A stretch of 33,386 nucleotides of DNA from assembly GCA_031291685.1 (NCBI GenBank), contig JARLIP010000170.1:1-33386 (forward strand). Reading direction: 5' to 3'. Shown in pieces: positions 8,677 through 16,430 of this stretch (position 1 is the first letter of the stretch; each line of letters opens with the position of its first letter). The DNA comes from Caulobacteraceae bacterium. GTDB lineage: Bacteria > Pseudomonadota > Alphaproteobacteria > Caulobacterales > Caulobacteraceae. The notes under the pieces were generated by a model that did not search any database, was not told where the DNA came from, and worked only from the letters and a program-made list of their open reading frames with translations. The position numbers were made by a program, and so were the translations under genes.

Positions 8677-9282
8677 ATGAACCCCAAGACCACGGCCCTC
8701 GTCCTGATCGAATACCAGAACGAATTCGTGAAGCCGGGCGGCGCGCTGCATGACGGGGTCAAGGCGGTGATGGCCAGCAACGGCATGCTCGCCAACAGTC
8801 TGGCGGTGGTCGAGGCGGCCCGCGCCCAGGGCGTGAACATCATGCATGCGCCGATCACCTTCGCCGAAGGCTATCCGGAAATCCCTCCCCAGCCCTATGG
8901 AATCCTCGCCGGGATCGTCAACTCCGGCTCGTTCAAGAAGGGTGGCTGGGGCGCCGAGATCATTGACGAGTTGCGGCCCATGGCGGGCGACATCGTGATC
9001 GAGGGCAAGCGCGGCCTGGATTGCTTCGCCAGCACCAACCTCGATTTCATCCTGCGCGCCCGTGGAGTCACCAACGTGGCCATCGCCGGCTTCCTGACCA
9101 ATTGCTGCGTCGAGTCGACCATGCGCTCGGCCTATGAGCGCGGCTACAATGTGGTCACGCTCACCGACTGCACCGCGACCCTGAGCGAAGAAGAGCAGCG
9201 CGTGGCGGTGGAGAAGGACTTCGCGATGTTCTCGCGCCCCATGACGCACGGCCAGTTCCTGGGGGCGCTCAGCCCGGCCTGA
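8677..9282 (+). CDS. Isochorismatase-like cysteine hydrolase
   Basis: A 201-residue member of the isochorismatase/nicotinamidase superfamily, which hydrolyses amide, imide or vinyl-ether bonds through an Asp-Lys-Cys triad. The Lys is K111 (IEGKRGLDCF) and the Cys is C144 (GFLTNCCVESTMR). The Asp of the usual (V/I)D-x-Q-N-D-F motif is replaced by Glu (E12, LIEYQNEF). Such Glu variants may form their own subfamily. CGGAGAA lies about 8 bases before the ATG. Being 33 bases after the LysR gene, it may share its promoter. The substrate is unknown. Confidence 0.9.
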   Translation: MNPKTTALVLIEYQNEFVKPGGALHDGVKAVMASNGMLANSLAVVEAARAQGVNIMHAPITFAEGYPEIPPQPYGILAGIVNSGSFKKGGWGAEIIDELRPMAGDIVIEGKRGLDCFASTNLDFILRARGVTNVAIAGFLTNCCVESTMRSAYERGYNVVTLTDCTATLSEEEQRVAVEKDFAMFSRPMTHGQFLGALSPA

Positions 9283-9303
9283 GCCTTGGGCGGCCGGCGG
9301 CTT

Positions 9304-9663
9304 CTAACCCAACAACCTCAAGGCGCTCGTCACCGCATTGACCCGCTCCGCCTCGTCCGGCCCGATGCCGACACAGGTCAAGGTCCCCGCCGCGACCACC
9401 GTGCGGCCGGCGTCGGCCACCAGGCCCACGCTCAGGCCCGCGGCCTGAGCCTGATCAGCCAGGCCGCGAAGGGCCGCGGCGCTGTCGCAGGCCAGCACGA
9501 TCTTGGTCATGCCGCTTTCCAGCCACGCCCTTTGCAAGGGCGGGGCGGCGCGCAGGAAGGCGATGATCGCGGCGTGGGCCACCTGGGCGGCCAGCTTGCC
9601 AGGAGGCAGGCCCAGGGACTGGTCAACGACGATCACCTGTTTCAGGGAGGACCGCAGGGTCAT
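9304..9663 (-). CDS. Peptidyl-tRNA hydrolase, Pth2 family
   Basis: A 119-residue protein matching the Pth2 domain end to end: KQVIVVDQSLGLPPGKLAAQ followed by VAHAAI at the N-terminus, a central KIVLACDSAAALRGLADQAQ, and the C-terminal AAGTLTCVGIGPDEAERVNA followed by VTSALRLLG. Pth2 enzymes release peptidyl-tRNA and are best known from archaea and eukaryotes, with scattered bacterial members. The ATG at 9661-9663 gives the family length. A longer frame upstream is out of character (Arg/Pro/His-rich) and overlaps the next gene. The universal bacterial Pth1 is probably encoded elsewhere. Confidence 0.85.
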   Translation of the reverse strand: MTLRSSLKQVIVVDQSLGLPPGKLAAQVAHAAIIAFLRAAPPLQRAWLESGMTKIVLACDSAAALRGLADQAQAAGLSVGLVADAGRTVVAAGTLTCVGIGPDEAERVNAVTSALRLLG

Positions 9664-9829
9664 AAGGTCAGCACGGACAGGCTGCGACACCGCGTCGAGA
9701 TATGGAACATGGCCCAGAACACCATCATGGCCGCGTCTTGCAACCCCCTTGGCGCCGAACGGCGGGTCAGGCGGATGGCGCCGATGCGTAGAGACCTGGA
9801 AGCGGAGCCCGCCGAGCCTCGAATATCGC

Positions 9830-10033
9830 CTATTTTCGGCGCCCCTGAACGCCGCCAAATCCGGGAATCGTATCCTCCGAAAGGAAGTGCTCGCCCGTTT
9901 CGGCGTCGATCACGGCGATTTCCTCGCAGCCCTCGCGGCGGAATTGAGCGACCCGCTCAAGCGCCCGCGGCCCGTCCACGACCTCCGACGACCGCGGCCG
10001 CCCCTCCAGTCGCCCGACTACCCGAAACAGCAT
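9830..10033 (-). CDS. Small hypothetical protein (67 aa)
   Basis: A compact acidic/basic protein with a sensible composition: MLFRVVGRLEGRPRSSEVVD, then RALERVAQFRREGCEEIAVI and DAETGEHFLSED. The pattern suggests a small alpha/beta domain; no family was recognised. It starts at an ATG in an otherwise unoccupied region, is divergent from apbE, and lies 166 bases upstream of the Pth2 gene on the same strand. No ribosome site is obvious. It could be a spurious frame, but its neat composition argues for a real gene. Confidence 0.5.
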   Translation of the reverse strand: MLFRVVGRLEGRPRSSEVVDGPRALERVAQFRREGCEEIAVIDAETGEHFLSEDTIPGFGGVQGRRK

Positions 10034-10145
10034 ATGAACCGCGCCTCCGCGACGCCAGCCGGCGCCCTAACAGGGCTAAGACGACGGCCAAGCTCAACCA
10101 CCTCAACCTGACATTGCGAAAATTTCAATGGGGCGCCCCGGTCCC

Positions 10146-11015
10146 GTGACGCCCCTGTCGATCCACAGCTTCTTCGCCATGGGCTCGCAGTGCGCGATCC
10201 ATCTGCAAGGCGACGATCCGGACGCAGCCCAAGGCCAGGCCCTGGCCGGCGAGGCCGAGGTGCGCCGGATCGAGGCGCGCTATTCACGATATCGCGACGA
10301 CAGCGAATTGGCGCGGATCAATCGCCTGGGGGCCGTGGGCGCCCCGGCCGAGCTTGACGATGAAACCCGTGGCCTGATCGCCTATGCCCAGGCCTGTTTT
10401 TACAAGAGCGGCGGGGCGTTCGACATCACCAGCGGCCTGTTGCGTCAGGCCTGGGATTTCAAGTCGGCTCGGATCCCGGACCCAGCCGAGATCGCCGCCC
10501 TGCTGCCTCGGATCGGCATGGACAAGCTGGCCCTGACGGGAAACATCCTGAGCTTCGCCGGCCCAGGTCTGGAGCTGGATTTCGGCGGATTGGGCAAGGA
10601 ATACGCCGCCGACCGCGCCGCCGAGACCTGCCAGACCCTGGGAGCGCGCTTCGGATTTGTCGATCTGGGGGGCGACGTGCGGGTGATCGGCCCGCAATGG
10701 GACGGCGAACCGTGGCGGTTCGGCGTGCGCGATCCCCGGCGGGCCGGGGCGGCCTTCGCCAGCGTCAGCCTGCTTGAGGGCGCCATCGCCACCAGCGGCG
10801 ACTATGAACGCTTCTTCGAGGCCGATGGCCGACGTCACCACCACATCCTCGATCCCCGGACCGGCTGGCCCGCCCAGGGCCTGTCCTCGGTCAGCGTCAT
10901 CGCCGATCGCTGTCTGGTCGCCGGCAGCCTGTCCACCGCGGCCCTGGTCATGGGCGAAGCGGGCGCGGCCTGGCTGGACGCCCTGGGCGTGCGCCATATC
11001 ACCGTGCCGGGATAA
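10146..11015 (+). CDS. apbE: FAD:protein FMN transferase (ApbE family)
   Basis: Attaches FMN from FAD to Ser/Thr of target proteins such as NqrB/C or RnfG subunits and FMN-binding-domain proteins. Family marks are the N-terminal FAMGSQCAIHL, RIEARYSRYRDDSELARINR, SGGAFDITSGLL, the Gly-rich LDFGGLGKEYAADRAA, GFVDLGGDVRVIG and the flavin/Mg site ATSGDYERFFEADGRRHHHI followed by LDPRTG. The start is taken as GTG 10146-10148 (289 residues); an ATG at 10128 adds six residues. There is no clear signal peptide or lipobox, so this copy looks cytoplasmic, unlike many ApbE proteins. No obvious flavinylation partner is nearby. Confidence 0.9.
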   Translation: MTPLSIHSFFAMGSQCAIHLQGDDPDAAQGQALAGEAEVRRIEARYSRYRDDSELARINRLGAVGAPAELDDETRGLIAYAQACFYKSGGAFDITSGLLRQAWDFKSARIPDPAEIAALLPRIGMDKLALTGNILSFAGPGLELDFGGLGKEYAADRAAETCQTLGARFGFVDLGGDVRVIGPQWDGEPWRFGVRDPRRAGAAFASVSLLEGAIATSGDYERFFEADGRRHHHILDPRTGWPAQGLSSVSVIADRCLVAGSLSTAALVMGEAGAAWLDALGVRHITVPG

Positions 11016-11025
11016 CCCCTTGAGA

Positions 11026-11460
11026 TCAGGCGCTCAGGTCGACGACCGAGCCCTGGGGCGCGTTGGCGGACGGCGCCGCCTTGTCGATCTGGTTCAGCGA
11101 CTGCAGGCTGGTCTCCAGCGACGCGGCGCCGGCGGTTGATGGAGTCGAGGCGGCCGGCGCCCTGAGGGAGGCCATCAGGCCGGTCATGCCGCTGACGAAA
11201 TCCGCCTTGGACACACTACCGGTGTTGTTGGGGTCCAACGCCGCGAAGATGGCGTCGACGCCCTGTTTTTGAAAGACGGCGGGCGGGTTCTTGGACTGAA
11301 ACGCCTGCTCGAATTGAGCCTTGTCGATGCTTCCCGACCCGGCGACATCGATCGAATCGAACAGGTTCGACATTTTTTGCTGCGGCGGCGCGCCCCAGCT
11401 GGCGCCGCTCATGGCGTGCATCGACGCCGCGCCCGACAGGCCTGTCACATCCATCGTCAT
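11026..11460 (-). CDS. EF-hand domain protein
   Basis: A 144-residue protein with two EF-hand-like loops in its centre. The first (D38-x-A-G-S-G-S-I-D, about 38-49) lacks an acidic residue at loop positions 3 and 12 and looks degenerate. The second (D76-P-N-N-T-G-S-V-S-K-A-D87) keeps Asp at positions 1 and 12 and Asn at 3. The ends are Ala/Ser/Gly-rich and there is no signal peptide or membrane segment. It may bind Ca or Mg as a soluble sensor or buffer. Its stop lies 10 bases from that of apbE, in convergent orientation. Target unknown. Confidence 0.8.
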   Translation of the reverse strand: MTMDVTGLSGAASMHAMSGASWGAPPQQKMSNLFDSIDVAGSGSIDKAQFEQAFQSKNPPAVFQKQGVDAIFAALDPNNTGSVSKADFVSGMTGLMASLRAPAASTPSTAGAASLETSLQSLNQIDKAAPSANAPQGSVVDLSA

Positions 11461-11784
11461 GTCTCCTTAGCCAACCCGGCTCCATGGATCCGGCCCTAGG
11501 CCTCGGGATCCTGATAGCAAAGCCCTGCGCGGCCCGAATCACCGCACACCCGTATTGAATATTCGATCCGACGCGCCGGCACATCCCCAACCAAGTCAAT
11601 GCGACATCAGGCGCCAATCGCGCAATTCTCCCTATTTCCATCAATATCACATTGATAGATATGTAAGATCCAATCAGGACTCTGAGAATAAATATCAATG
11701 TCAACATTGCGATTCTATTCGAGTTCCAGAATCACGATGGAATTCACCGCGGGACACAGGTTGAGGCGCGCGCTCGAACACCGA
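11461..11784. other. Gene-free, AT-richer intergenic stretch with small dyads
   Basis: I see no credible gene here. From about 11555 to 11755 the base composition is clearly more AT-rich than anything nearby. It contains ATCAAT-N5-ATTGAT (11640-11645 with 11651-11656) and CAATG-TCAA-CATTG (11696-11700 with 11705-11709). It precedes the EF-hand gene on the minus strand and probably contains its promoter, possibly with protein-binding sites. Short open frames in it have Gln/Arg/Ser-rich translations and no family likeness. Confidence 0.45.
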
Positions 11785-12090
11785 TCAAATATTGAACAGG
11801 CGCTTGACGAGCCCGGCCTCCATCGCCGCCGCCAGCCCCAGATAGGCGCTCAAGATATCCCCCAGGCTGTCGCCCGGGCCCCGCTCGCCCTTGCCCGTGG
11901 CGGTCCCTCGCGCACCACCGCTCGCCTTCAGGGCGCTCGCCTTCAGGGCGCTCGCCTTCAGGGCGCCCGCCGTCAGAGCGTTCTTCGCCTCCACGCGTTC
12001 TTCCTCCACGCCGCTCTCCCTGGCTCCCCTGGCGGGCGCCATCACAGCGCCCCCGTGATCCAAGACGCCGGCGCGGTTCGAACGCCTCAA
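11785..12090 (-). CDS. Hypothetical protein with pentapeptide ALKAS repeats
   Basis: A 101-codon frame (or 85 from the ATG at 12040-12042, which has a G-rich stretch upstream). The middle holds (S/G)ALKA repeats arising from a 15-base tandem repeat, followed by a Gly-rich linker and a hydrophobic C-terminus (SLGDILSAYLGLAAAMEAGL, then VKRLFNI). That could be an amphipathic or membrane-associated helix. No family is recognised. The repeat unit being a multiple of three and the tidy C-terminus give weak support to coding. It diverges from the ECF sigma gene. Confidence 0.35.
   Translation of the reverse strand: MRRSNRAGVLDHGGAVMAPARGARESGVEEERVEAKNALTAGALKASALKASALKASGGARGTATGKGERGPGDSLGDILSAYLGLAAAMEAGLVKRLFNI
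11921..11980. repeat. 15-base tandem repeat, three perfect copies plus one degenerate
   Basis: CTCGCCTTCAGGGCG occurs at 11921-11935, 11936-11950 and 11951-11965 without change, followed by a copy with three differences (11966-11980). It encodes the pentapeptide repeat in the small hypothetical protein on the minus strand. Confidence 0.9.
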
Positions 12091-12225
12091 GGGCGCGGCG
12101 TGAGGGTTCCTTCGGGCGCTCAGCGCCTTTCAGATTGCGTCCGACCCCGGTGTCGGGGACATAGTGGCGCTGCTTCGTTGACAGGGGCGCAGTCCGGCCG
12201 CCCGAGGACCCAGAGACCCTAGGCC

Positions 12226-12750
12226 GTGATTGTGGATGACCAGCAACCTGATCCGGTGCTTACCGCCTATCTGGAGCGCAGGCCCGCCCTGATCCGCTAT
12301 TTTTCCGTCCGCCTGCGCTCGGTGGAGGCGGCCGAGGAACTGGTCCAGGACATCTACCTGAAGATCGCCCGCCGCCCCGCGGAGGCGATCGAAAACCCGG
12401 ACGCCTTTCTGTTCCGCCTGGGCTCCAACCTGATGCTCGATCGCATCAAACGCGACCGCCGCGCCAAGCGACGCATCGAGGCCTATGGCGTGATCTATGG
12501 TTCAGGGGGCGAGCCGGCGGCGGACGAACCGGCGGCGGACGACGCCCTGGCCGCCCGCCAGAGACTGCAAACTATCGTCGAGGCGGTGAAGGCCCTGCCC
12601 GCCCCCGCCCAGACGGCCTTTCGCCTGCACAAGCTGGAAGGCCTCAGCCACGCCGAGACGGCCGCGGCCATGGGCGTCTCCCGCTCCAGCGTGGAAAAAT
12701 ATCTCATGGCCTGCCTCAAACAGATCCAGGACAAGGTGGGTCGCCCCTGA
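12226..12750 (+). CDS. ECF RNA polymerase sigma factor, FecI-like
   Basis: A 174-residue ECF sigma factor. Region 2 is RYFSVRLRSVEAAEELVQDI followed by YLKIARRP, and region 4 is ALPAPAQTAFRLHKLEGLSH followed by AETAAAMGVSRSSVEKYLM. The genes that follow (FecR, then an STN-bearing TonB receptor) place it in the iron-starvation FecI-like group, where the receptor signals through FecR to release the sigma factor. The linker between the regions carries a doubled EPAAD pentapeptide from a 15-base repeat (12511-12540). The start is a GTG; there is no clear ribosome site. Confidence 0.93.
   Translation: MIVDDQQPDPVLTAYLERRPALIRYFSVRLRSVEAAEELVQDIYLKIARRPAEAIENPDAFLFRLGSNLMLDRIKRDRRAKRRIEAYGVIYGSGGEPAADEPAADDALAARQRLQTIVEAVKALPAPAQTAFRLHKLEGLSHAETAAAMGVSRSSVEKYLMACLKQIQDKVGRP
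12511..12540 (+). repeat. Doubled 15-base repeat in the sigma2-sigma4 linker
   Basis: GAGCCGGCGGCGGAC (12511-12525) is followed directly by GAACCGGCGGCGGAC (12526-12540), one base different, encoding EPAAD twice in the flexible linker of the sigma factor. Confidence 0.85.
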
Positions 12751-12847
12751 TGAACAGACAAATTCGATCAGCTTGGAGGCGATGGCCCCATTGTGGCGTC
12801 ATTCGGGCAGGGGCTGGAGCGTCGGCCCGCTGGGGCGAAAATCGCCG

Positions 12848-13870
12848 ATGAGCGGCATGGTGGAACAGGCTGGATCCGATGAACTGCGCGCGCGGGCGAT
12901 CGCCTGGCACGTGCGGCTGCAGTCCGACCGCGCCACGGCGGACGATTGGGCCGCTCTGACGGCCTGGCTCGATGAATCCGAGGCCCATCTAGCCGCCTTC
13001 GAGGCCGTCGAGACCCTGGCCGCGGAACTCGACGCCAAGGCGGATTCGATTCGCGCCGCCCTCGCTCCCCCAGTCCTTGCTCCTCCAGTCCTTGCTCCTC
13101 CAGTCCTAGCTCCCCCTGTGTTGGGACGCGCCCGCCCGGACACGCGCCGGATCCGGTGGCCCGCCTGGACCGCCCTGGCGGCGGCCTGTGTCGCCGGACT
13201 GATGATCGCGCCTTGGGCCTGGAACGGCTGGCTGGGCTCGCCCGTCACCTATCGCACCGCCATCGGCGAGACCCGCGCCATCACCCTGGCGGACGGCAGC
13301 CACATCCATCTGGACGGCGGCTCGACCCTGAGCGTTCGCCTGGGCTGGGGGCAAAGGCGCGTCGCCCTGGGCGAGGCCCAGGCCAGCTTCGATGTGGCCA
13401 AGGATCCACGTCGTCCCTTCGTGATCGACGCGGGAGATGAGCGGATCCGCGTGGTCGGCACCGAGTTCAATATCCGCCACTACGACGCCTCCCTCGTACT
13501 GTCCGTTCGGCGGGGCGTGGTCGAGGTGCGCAGCCCCGGATCGGGGAACGCCATGGTCGCCCGGCTGCGCAAGGGCGATGAACTTCGCCATCAGGACGGC
13601 CAGGCCCAGGCCACCCTGACCTCGGTGGACCCCGACGCCGCCTTCGCCTGGAGCACGGGCCGGCTGATCTGCTCAGATCGCCCCCTGGGCGAGATCGTGT
13701 CGGACCTGAACCATCGGTACGCCTTGCCGATCCAGGTCTCGGGGCCGGCGGCGCAACGGCGCTTCACCGGCGTGCTGATCCTGGGCGATCAGGACGCCCT
13801 GGTTCGCCACCTCGCCGGCTACATGGCCCTGTCGCAGGAGCGGCGACCCGACGCGATCATCCTGCGCTGA
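12848..13870 (+). CDS. FecR-family anti-sigma / transmembrane signal transducer
   Basis: Residues about 8-60 form the DUF4880 anti-sigma domain (ARAIAWHVRLQSDRATADDW). There follow a Pro-rich linker with four APPVL repeats, one membrane helix (WTALAAACVAGLMIAPWAW), the periplasmic FecR domain (TRAITLADGSHIHLDGGSTL through FVIDAGDERIRVVGTEFNIR) and a C-terminal STN-like segment (GRLICSDRPLGEIVSDLNHR). It holds the ECF sigma factor until the receptor's signalling domain contacts it. The ATG at 12848 gives 340 residues; an upstream TTG (12773) adds 25 unlikely ones. The gene lies 97 bases after the sigma gene. Confidence 0.93.
   Translation: MSGMVEQAGSDELRARAIAWHVRLQSDRATADDWAALTAWLDESEAHLAAFEAVETLAAELDAKADSIRAALAPPVLAPPVLAPPVLAPPVLGRARPDTRRIRWPAWTALAAACVAGLMIAPWAWNGWLGSPVTYRTAIGETRAITLADGSHIHLDGGSTLSVRLGWGQRRVALGEAQASFDVAKDPRRPFVIDAGDERIRVVGTEFNIRHYDASLVLSVRRGVVEVRSPGSGNAMVARLRKGDELRHQDGQAQATLTSVDPDAAFAWSTGRLICSDRPLGEIVSDLNHRYALPIQVSGPAAQRRFTGVLILGDQDALVRHLAGYMALSQERRPDAIILR
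13064..13123 (+). repeat. Four copies of a 15-base repeat in the FecR linker
   Basis: Units of the GCTCCTCCAGTCCTT type occur four times in tandem, encoding APPVL x4. The middle copies are nearly identical and the last diverges (GCTCCCCCTGTGTTG). They lie between the cytoplasmic anti-sigma domain and the membrane helix, where length change should be tolerated. Confidence 0.9.
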
Positions 13871-13951
13871 AGCCGCGATGACCTTGCCACATGGGTCGCC
13901 AGGGTCAGAAAATCCCTCACGCTGACCATTGTCAGGCTCTAGGCTGATCGA

Positions 13952-16414
13952 ATGTCGTCACCCGATCCGGCCCGCGCGACGCGACGCGCCACGATGCGCC
14001 CCTGGCGAGCCGCGATTCTGCTGCTGGCGATGATGGCCGCGCCCCAAGGCCACGCCGCCGAAGCCGAGGCCCTGTTCCGGATCGAGCCCAAGCCCCTGAC
14101 GGCGGCGCTGACGGACTTCGCCCTCCAGGCCAATGTTTCGGTCAGTACCGAAGCCGCCAGCCGATGCGCGCCCCTTCGCCATCCCCTGATCGGCCGCTAC
14201 GCCCATCGCACGGCCCTGGCGATGATCCTGGCTGGCAGCGGCTGCGGCTTTCGCCAGATTGACGCCACCGCCTTCGTCATTGTCCGAACGCCCCCGCCGA
14301 CGCCAGCGGCGGCCCCCGCCCAGCGTCCGCCCGCGCAGGCCCCGCCGCCAGCGCCCCTGAGCGTTCCCTTGGTGGTGGTCGCCACCCGACGGCCTACCCC
14401 GATCGATCGCCTCGCCTACTCGATCAGCGTCGCGGATCGCAGCGCCCTGGCCGCCATGGGAATCGAGGACGCCGGCGGGCTGTCCCAGATCACCCCGGCC
14501 ATGATCACCACCAACCTGGGGACCGGCCGGGACAAGATCCTGCTGCGCGGCCTGTCCGACGGACCTCTGACCGGCCGGGCGCAGTCCATGGTGGGGCTCT
14601 ATCTCGATGAGGTGCGCCTGACCTTCAACGCCCCGGACCCTGACCTTCTGCTGGCCGACGTGGATCAGGTCGAGGTTCTGCGCGGGCCCCAGGGCACGCT
14701 CTATGGGGCAGGCTCCCTTGGCGGCGTGGTTCAGATTCAGACCGCGCTACCCGATCCGAGGGCCCTGCGCGCCGCGCTCTCGGCCACCCTGGGCGCGACG
14801 CAGGGCGGCGCGGGGTCGGACGCGGCCCAGGGCATGCTCAACCTGCCCCTGGCCGGTGGCCGGGCGGCGGCGCGCCTGGTGCTCTATCGCGAGACCCAAG
14901 GGGGCTACATCAAGGATTCGACCCTGCGGCTGAACAACGTCAATCAGGTGGAGCGCACGGGGGGACGCTTGGCCCTGAAGCTTGATCTGGCGCCGCGCTG
15001 GACCCTGTCGGCCGGAACAGCCTTCCAGGCCATCAACGCCAAGGACACCCAGTACGCCCTCGCCGACAATCCGCCCTACACCCGCAATAATCGCCTGCGC
15101 GAACCCCACGACAATGATTTCAACGAATACCATCTCGCCCTTCATGGGGACCTGGGATGGGGGGTGCTGCGCACCAGCCTGGCCTATATCGAGCACGACC
15201 TCACCAGCCGCTATGACGCCACCGATGCGCCGCCCGTTCCCTCGCCGCCGGGGCCGGCGGCCTTCGATGACGAGACCCACATCCGCAGCCTGGTGCTGGA
15301 GACCACCCTCTCCTCCCCATCCAGGGCCTCCCCATCCGGCGGCCCAGCGCAGTGGCTCGCGGGGGCCTATTTCGCCGACACCGGCCAGACCCAGCATTCG
15401 GCCCTGACGATCCTGAACGCCGCGCCGACGACATCCTATCAGGACACCCGCCGTGATCGCCTCGACGAAGGCGCCCTGTTCGGCGAGGTGACCCTTTACC
15501 CTCTACCCCTCACCAGCCTGACCCTCGGCGGGCGGTTATCATCGTCCCACGACCAGGTCTCCAGCCTGATCCGCGAGCCCCTCGCCGGGATTTCCTCGCC
15601 CTATCGGGGCGCCGCGGCCCAGTCGGGGTTCGCACCCAAGGTGGTCATCAGCGTGCGGCCGACACCCAAGATCCTCGTCTATCTCCAGGGCGGCGAAGGC
15701 TTTCGGGCGGGCGGACTGAACACCACTGGGCTGACCCAGACCTCCGGCGGGTCGGCGGAGCAGGCGGCGCGGCGCCGATACTCGGGGGATGAACTCTGGA
15801 GCGTCGAGGCCGGTCTCAGGCTCAGCCTGTTGCAGGAGCGCCTGCATCTGGATCTCACCGCCTTCGAGGCCTATTGGAAGAACATCCAAAGCGACCAGCT
15901 GCTGCCCTCGGGGCTCCCCTACACGGTCAATATCGGGGACGGGCGCAATACCGGCCTGGAATTCGAGGGCCGTTTCCGATCCGGCGGCTTGGAACTGAGG
16001 GGCGAGTTCCTGTTCAACAGCCCCGAACTGGCCCGGGTCAATCCCACTCTTCCCGCACTCGCCGATCAGAGCCTGGCCGTGGCGCCAAACGTCAGCTTGG
16101 GCGTATCGGCGCACTATGCCTGGCCCCTTCAGGATCGCCGATCCTTCTCGCTGGATGGGCGCTGGGCCTATGTGGGCGTCTCTAGCCTGACCCTCAACGC
16201 CGCCCCCACGCCGAAGATGGGGGGCTACGCCACCGGCCGTCTGGCGGCGAGCGTGTTCAGTCCGCGCTGGCGCGTGACCCTGGCCCTCGACAACCCCGCC
16301 AACGCCCGCGGCGACACCTTCGCCTTTGGCGACCCCTTCAGCCTGGGCGCGGCGCGTCAGGTCACGCCCCTTCGACCGCGGACCCTGTCCCTGACCCTGG
16401 CGATCAGCCAATAG
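13952..16414 (+). CDS. TonB-dependent outer-membrane receptor with N-terminal STN signalling domain
   Basis: An 820-residue FecA/FpvA-like transducer. A signal peptide (MRPWRAAILLLAMMAAPQGH, then AAEAE) starts best from the ATG at 13994, with an upstream ATG at 13952 also in frame. It is followed by the STN domain (FRIEPKPLTAALTDFALQAN to about residue 115), a Pro/Ala linker, a TonB-box-like PLVVVATRR, the plug (VEVLRGPQGTLYGAGSLGGV) and a 22-strand-type barrel. It probably takes up a ferric siderophore or similar ligand and signals through the FecR and sigma factor upstream, 81 bases away. The C-terminus ends ...SLTLAISQ, without the usual terminal aromatic residue. The ligand is unknown. 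Confidence 0.94.
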   Translation: MSSPDPARATRRATMRPWRAAILLLAMMAAPQGHAAEAEALFRIEPKPLTAALTDFALQANVSVSTEAASRCAPLRHPLIGRYAHRTALAMILAGSGCGFRQIDATAFVIVRTPPPTPAAAPAQRPPAQAPPPAPLSVPLVVVATRRPTPIDRLAYSISVADRSALAAMGIEDAGGLSQITPAMITTNLGTGRDKILLRGLSDGPLTGRAQSMVGLYLDEVRLTFNAPDPDLLLADVDQVEVLRGPQGTLYGAGSLGGVVQIQTALPDPRALRAALSATLGATQGGAGSDAAQGMLNLPLAGGRAAARLVLYRETQGGYIKDSTLRLNNVNQVERTGGRLALKLDLAPRWTLSAGTAFQAINAKDTQYALADNPPYTRNNRLREPHDNDFNEYHLALHGDLGWGVLRTSLAYIEHDLTSRYDATDAPPVPSPPGPAAFDDETHIRSLVLETTLSSPSRASPSGGPAQWLAGAYFADTGQTQHSALTILNAAPTTSYQDTRRDRLDEGALFGEVTLYPLPLTSLTLGGRLSSSHDQVSSLIREPLAGISSPYRGAAAQSGFAPKVVISVRPTPKILVYLQGGEGFRAGGLNTTGLTQTSGGSAEQAARRRYSGDELWSVEAGLRLSLLQERLHLDLTAFEAYWKNIQSDQLLPSGLPYTVNIGDGRNTGLEFEGRFRSGGLELRGEFLFNSPELARVNPTLPALADQSLAVAPNVSLGVSAHYAWPLQDRRSFSLDGRWAYVGVSSLTLNAAPTPKMGGYATGRLAASVFSPRWRVTLALDNPANARGDTFAFGDPFSLGAARQVTPLRPRTLSLTLAISQ

Positions 16415-16430
16415 ACCGCAGCGAATCTCG

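Noticed and set aside
11555-11764. 69-codon frame in the AT-rich gap
   Set aside because: Composition (Gln, Ser, Arg, His, Asn) and the lack of a ribosome site or family likeness speak against a gene.
12115-12158. GGCGCT/AGCGCC and CCCCG-GTGT-CGGGG hairpins before the sigma gene
   Set aside because: Short GC-rich stems occur often by chance here, and no upstream plus-strand gene needs a terminator.
13904-13935. GTCAG/CTGAC/GTCAG elements before the TonB receptor gene
   Set aside because: They form short 5-base dyads (13922-13926 with 13931-13935), but they are too short to call an operator or terminator with confidence.
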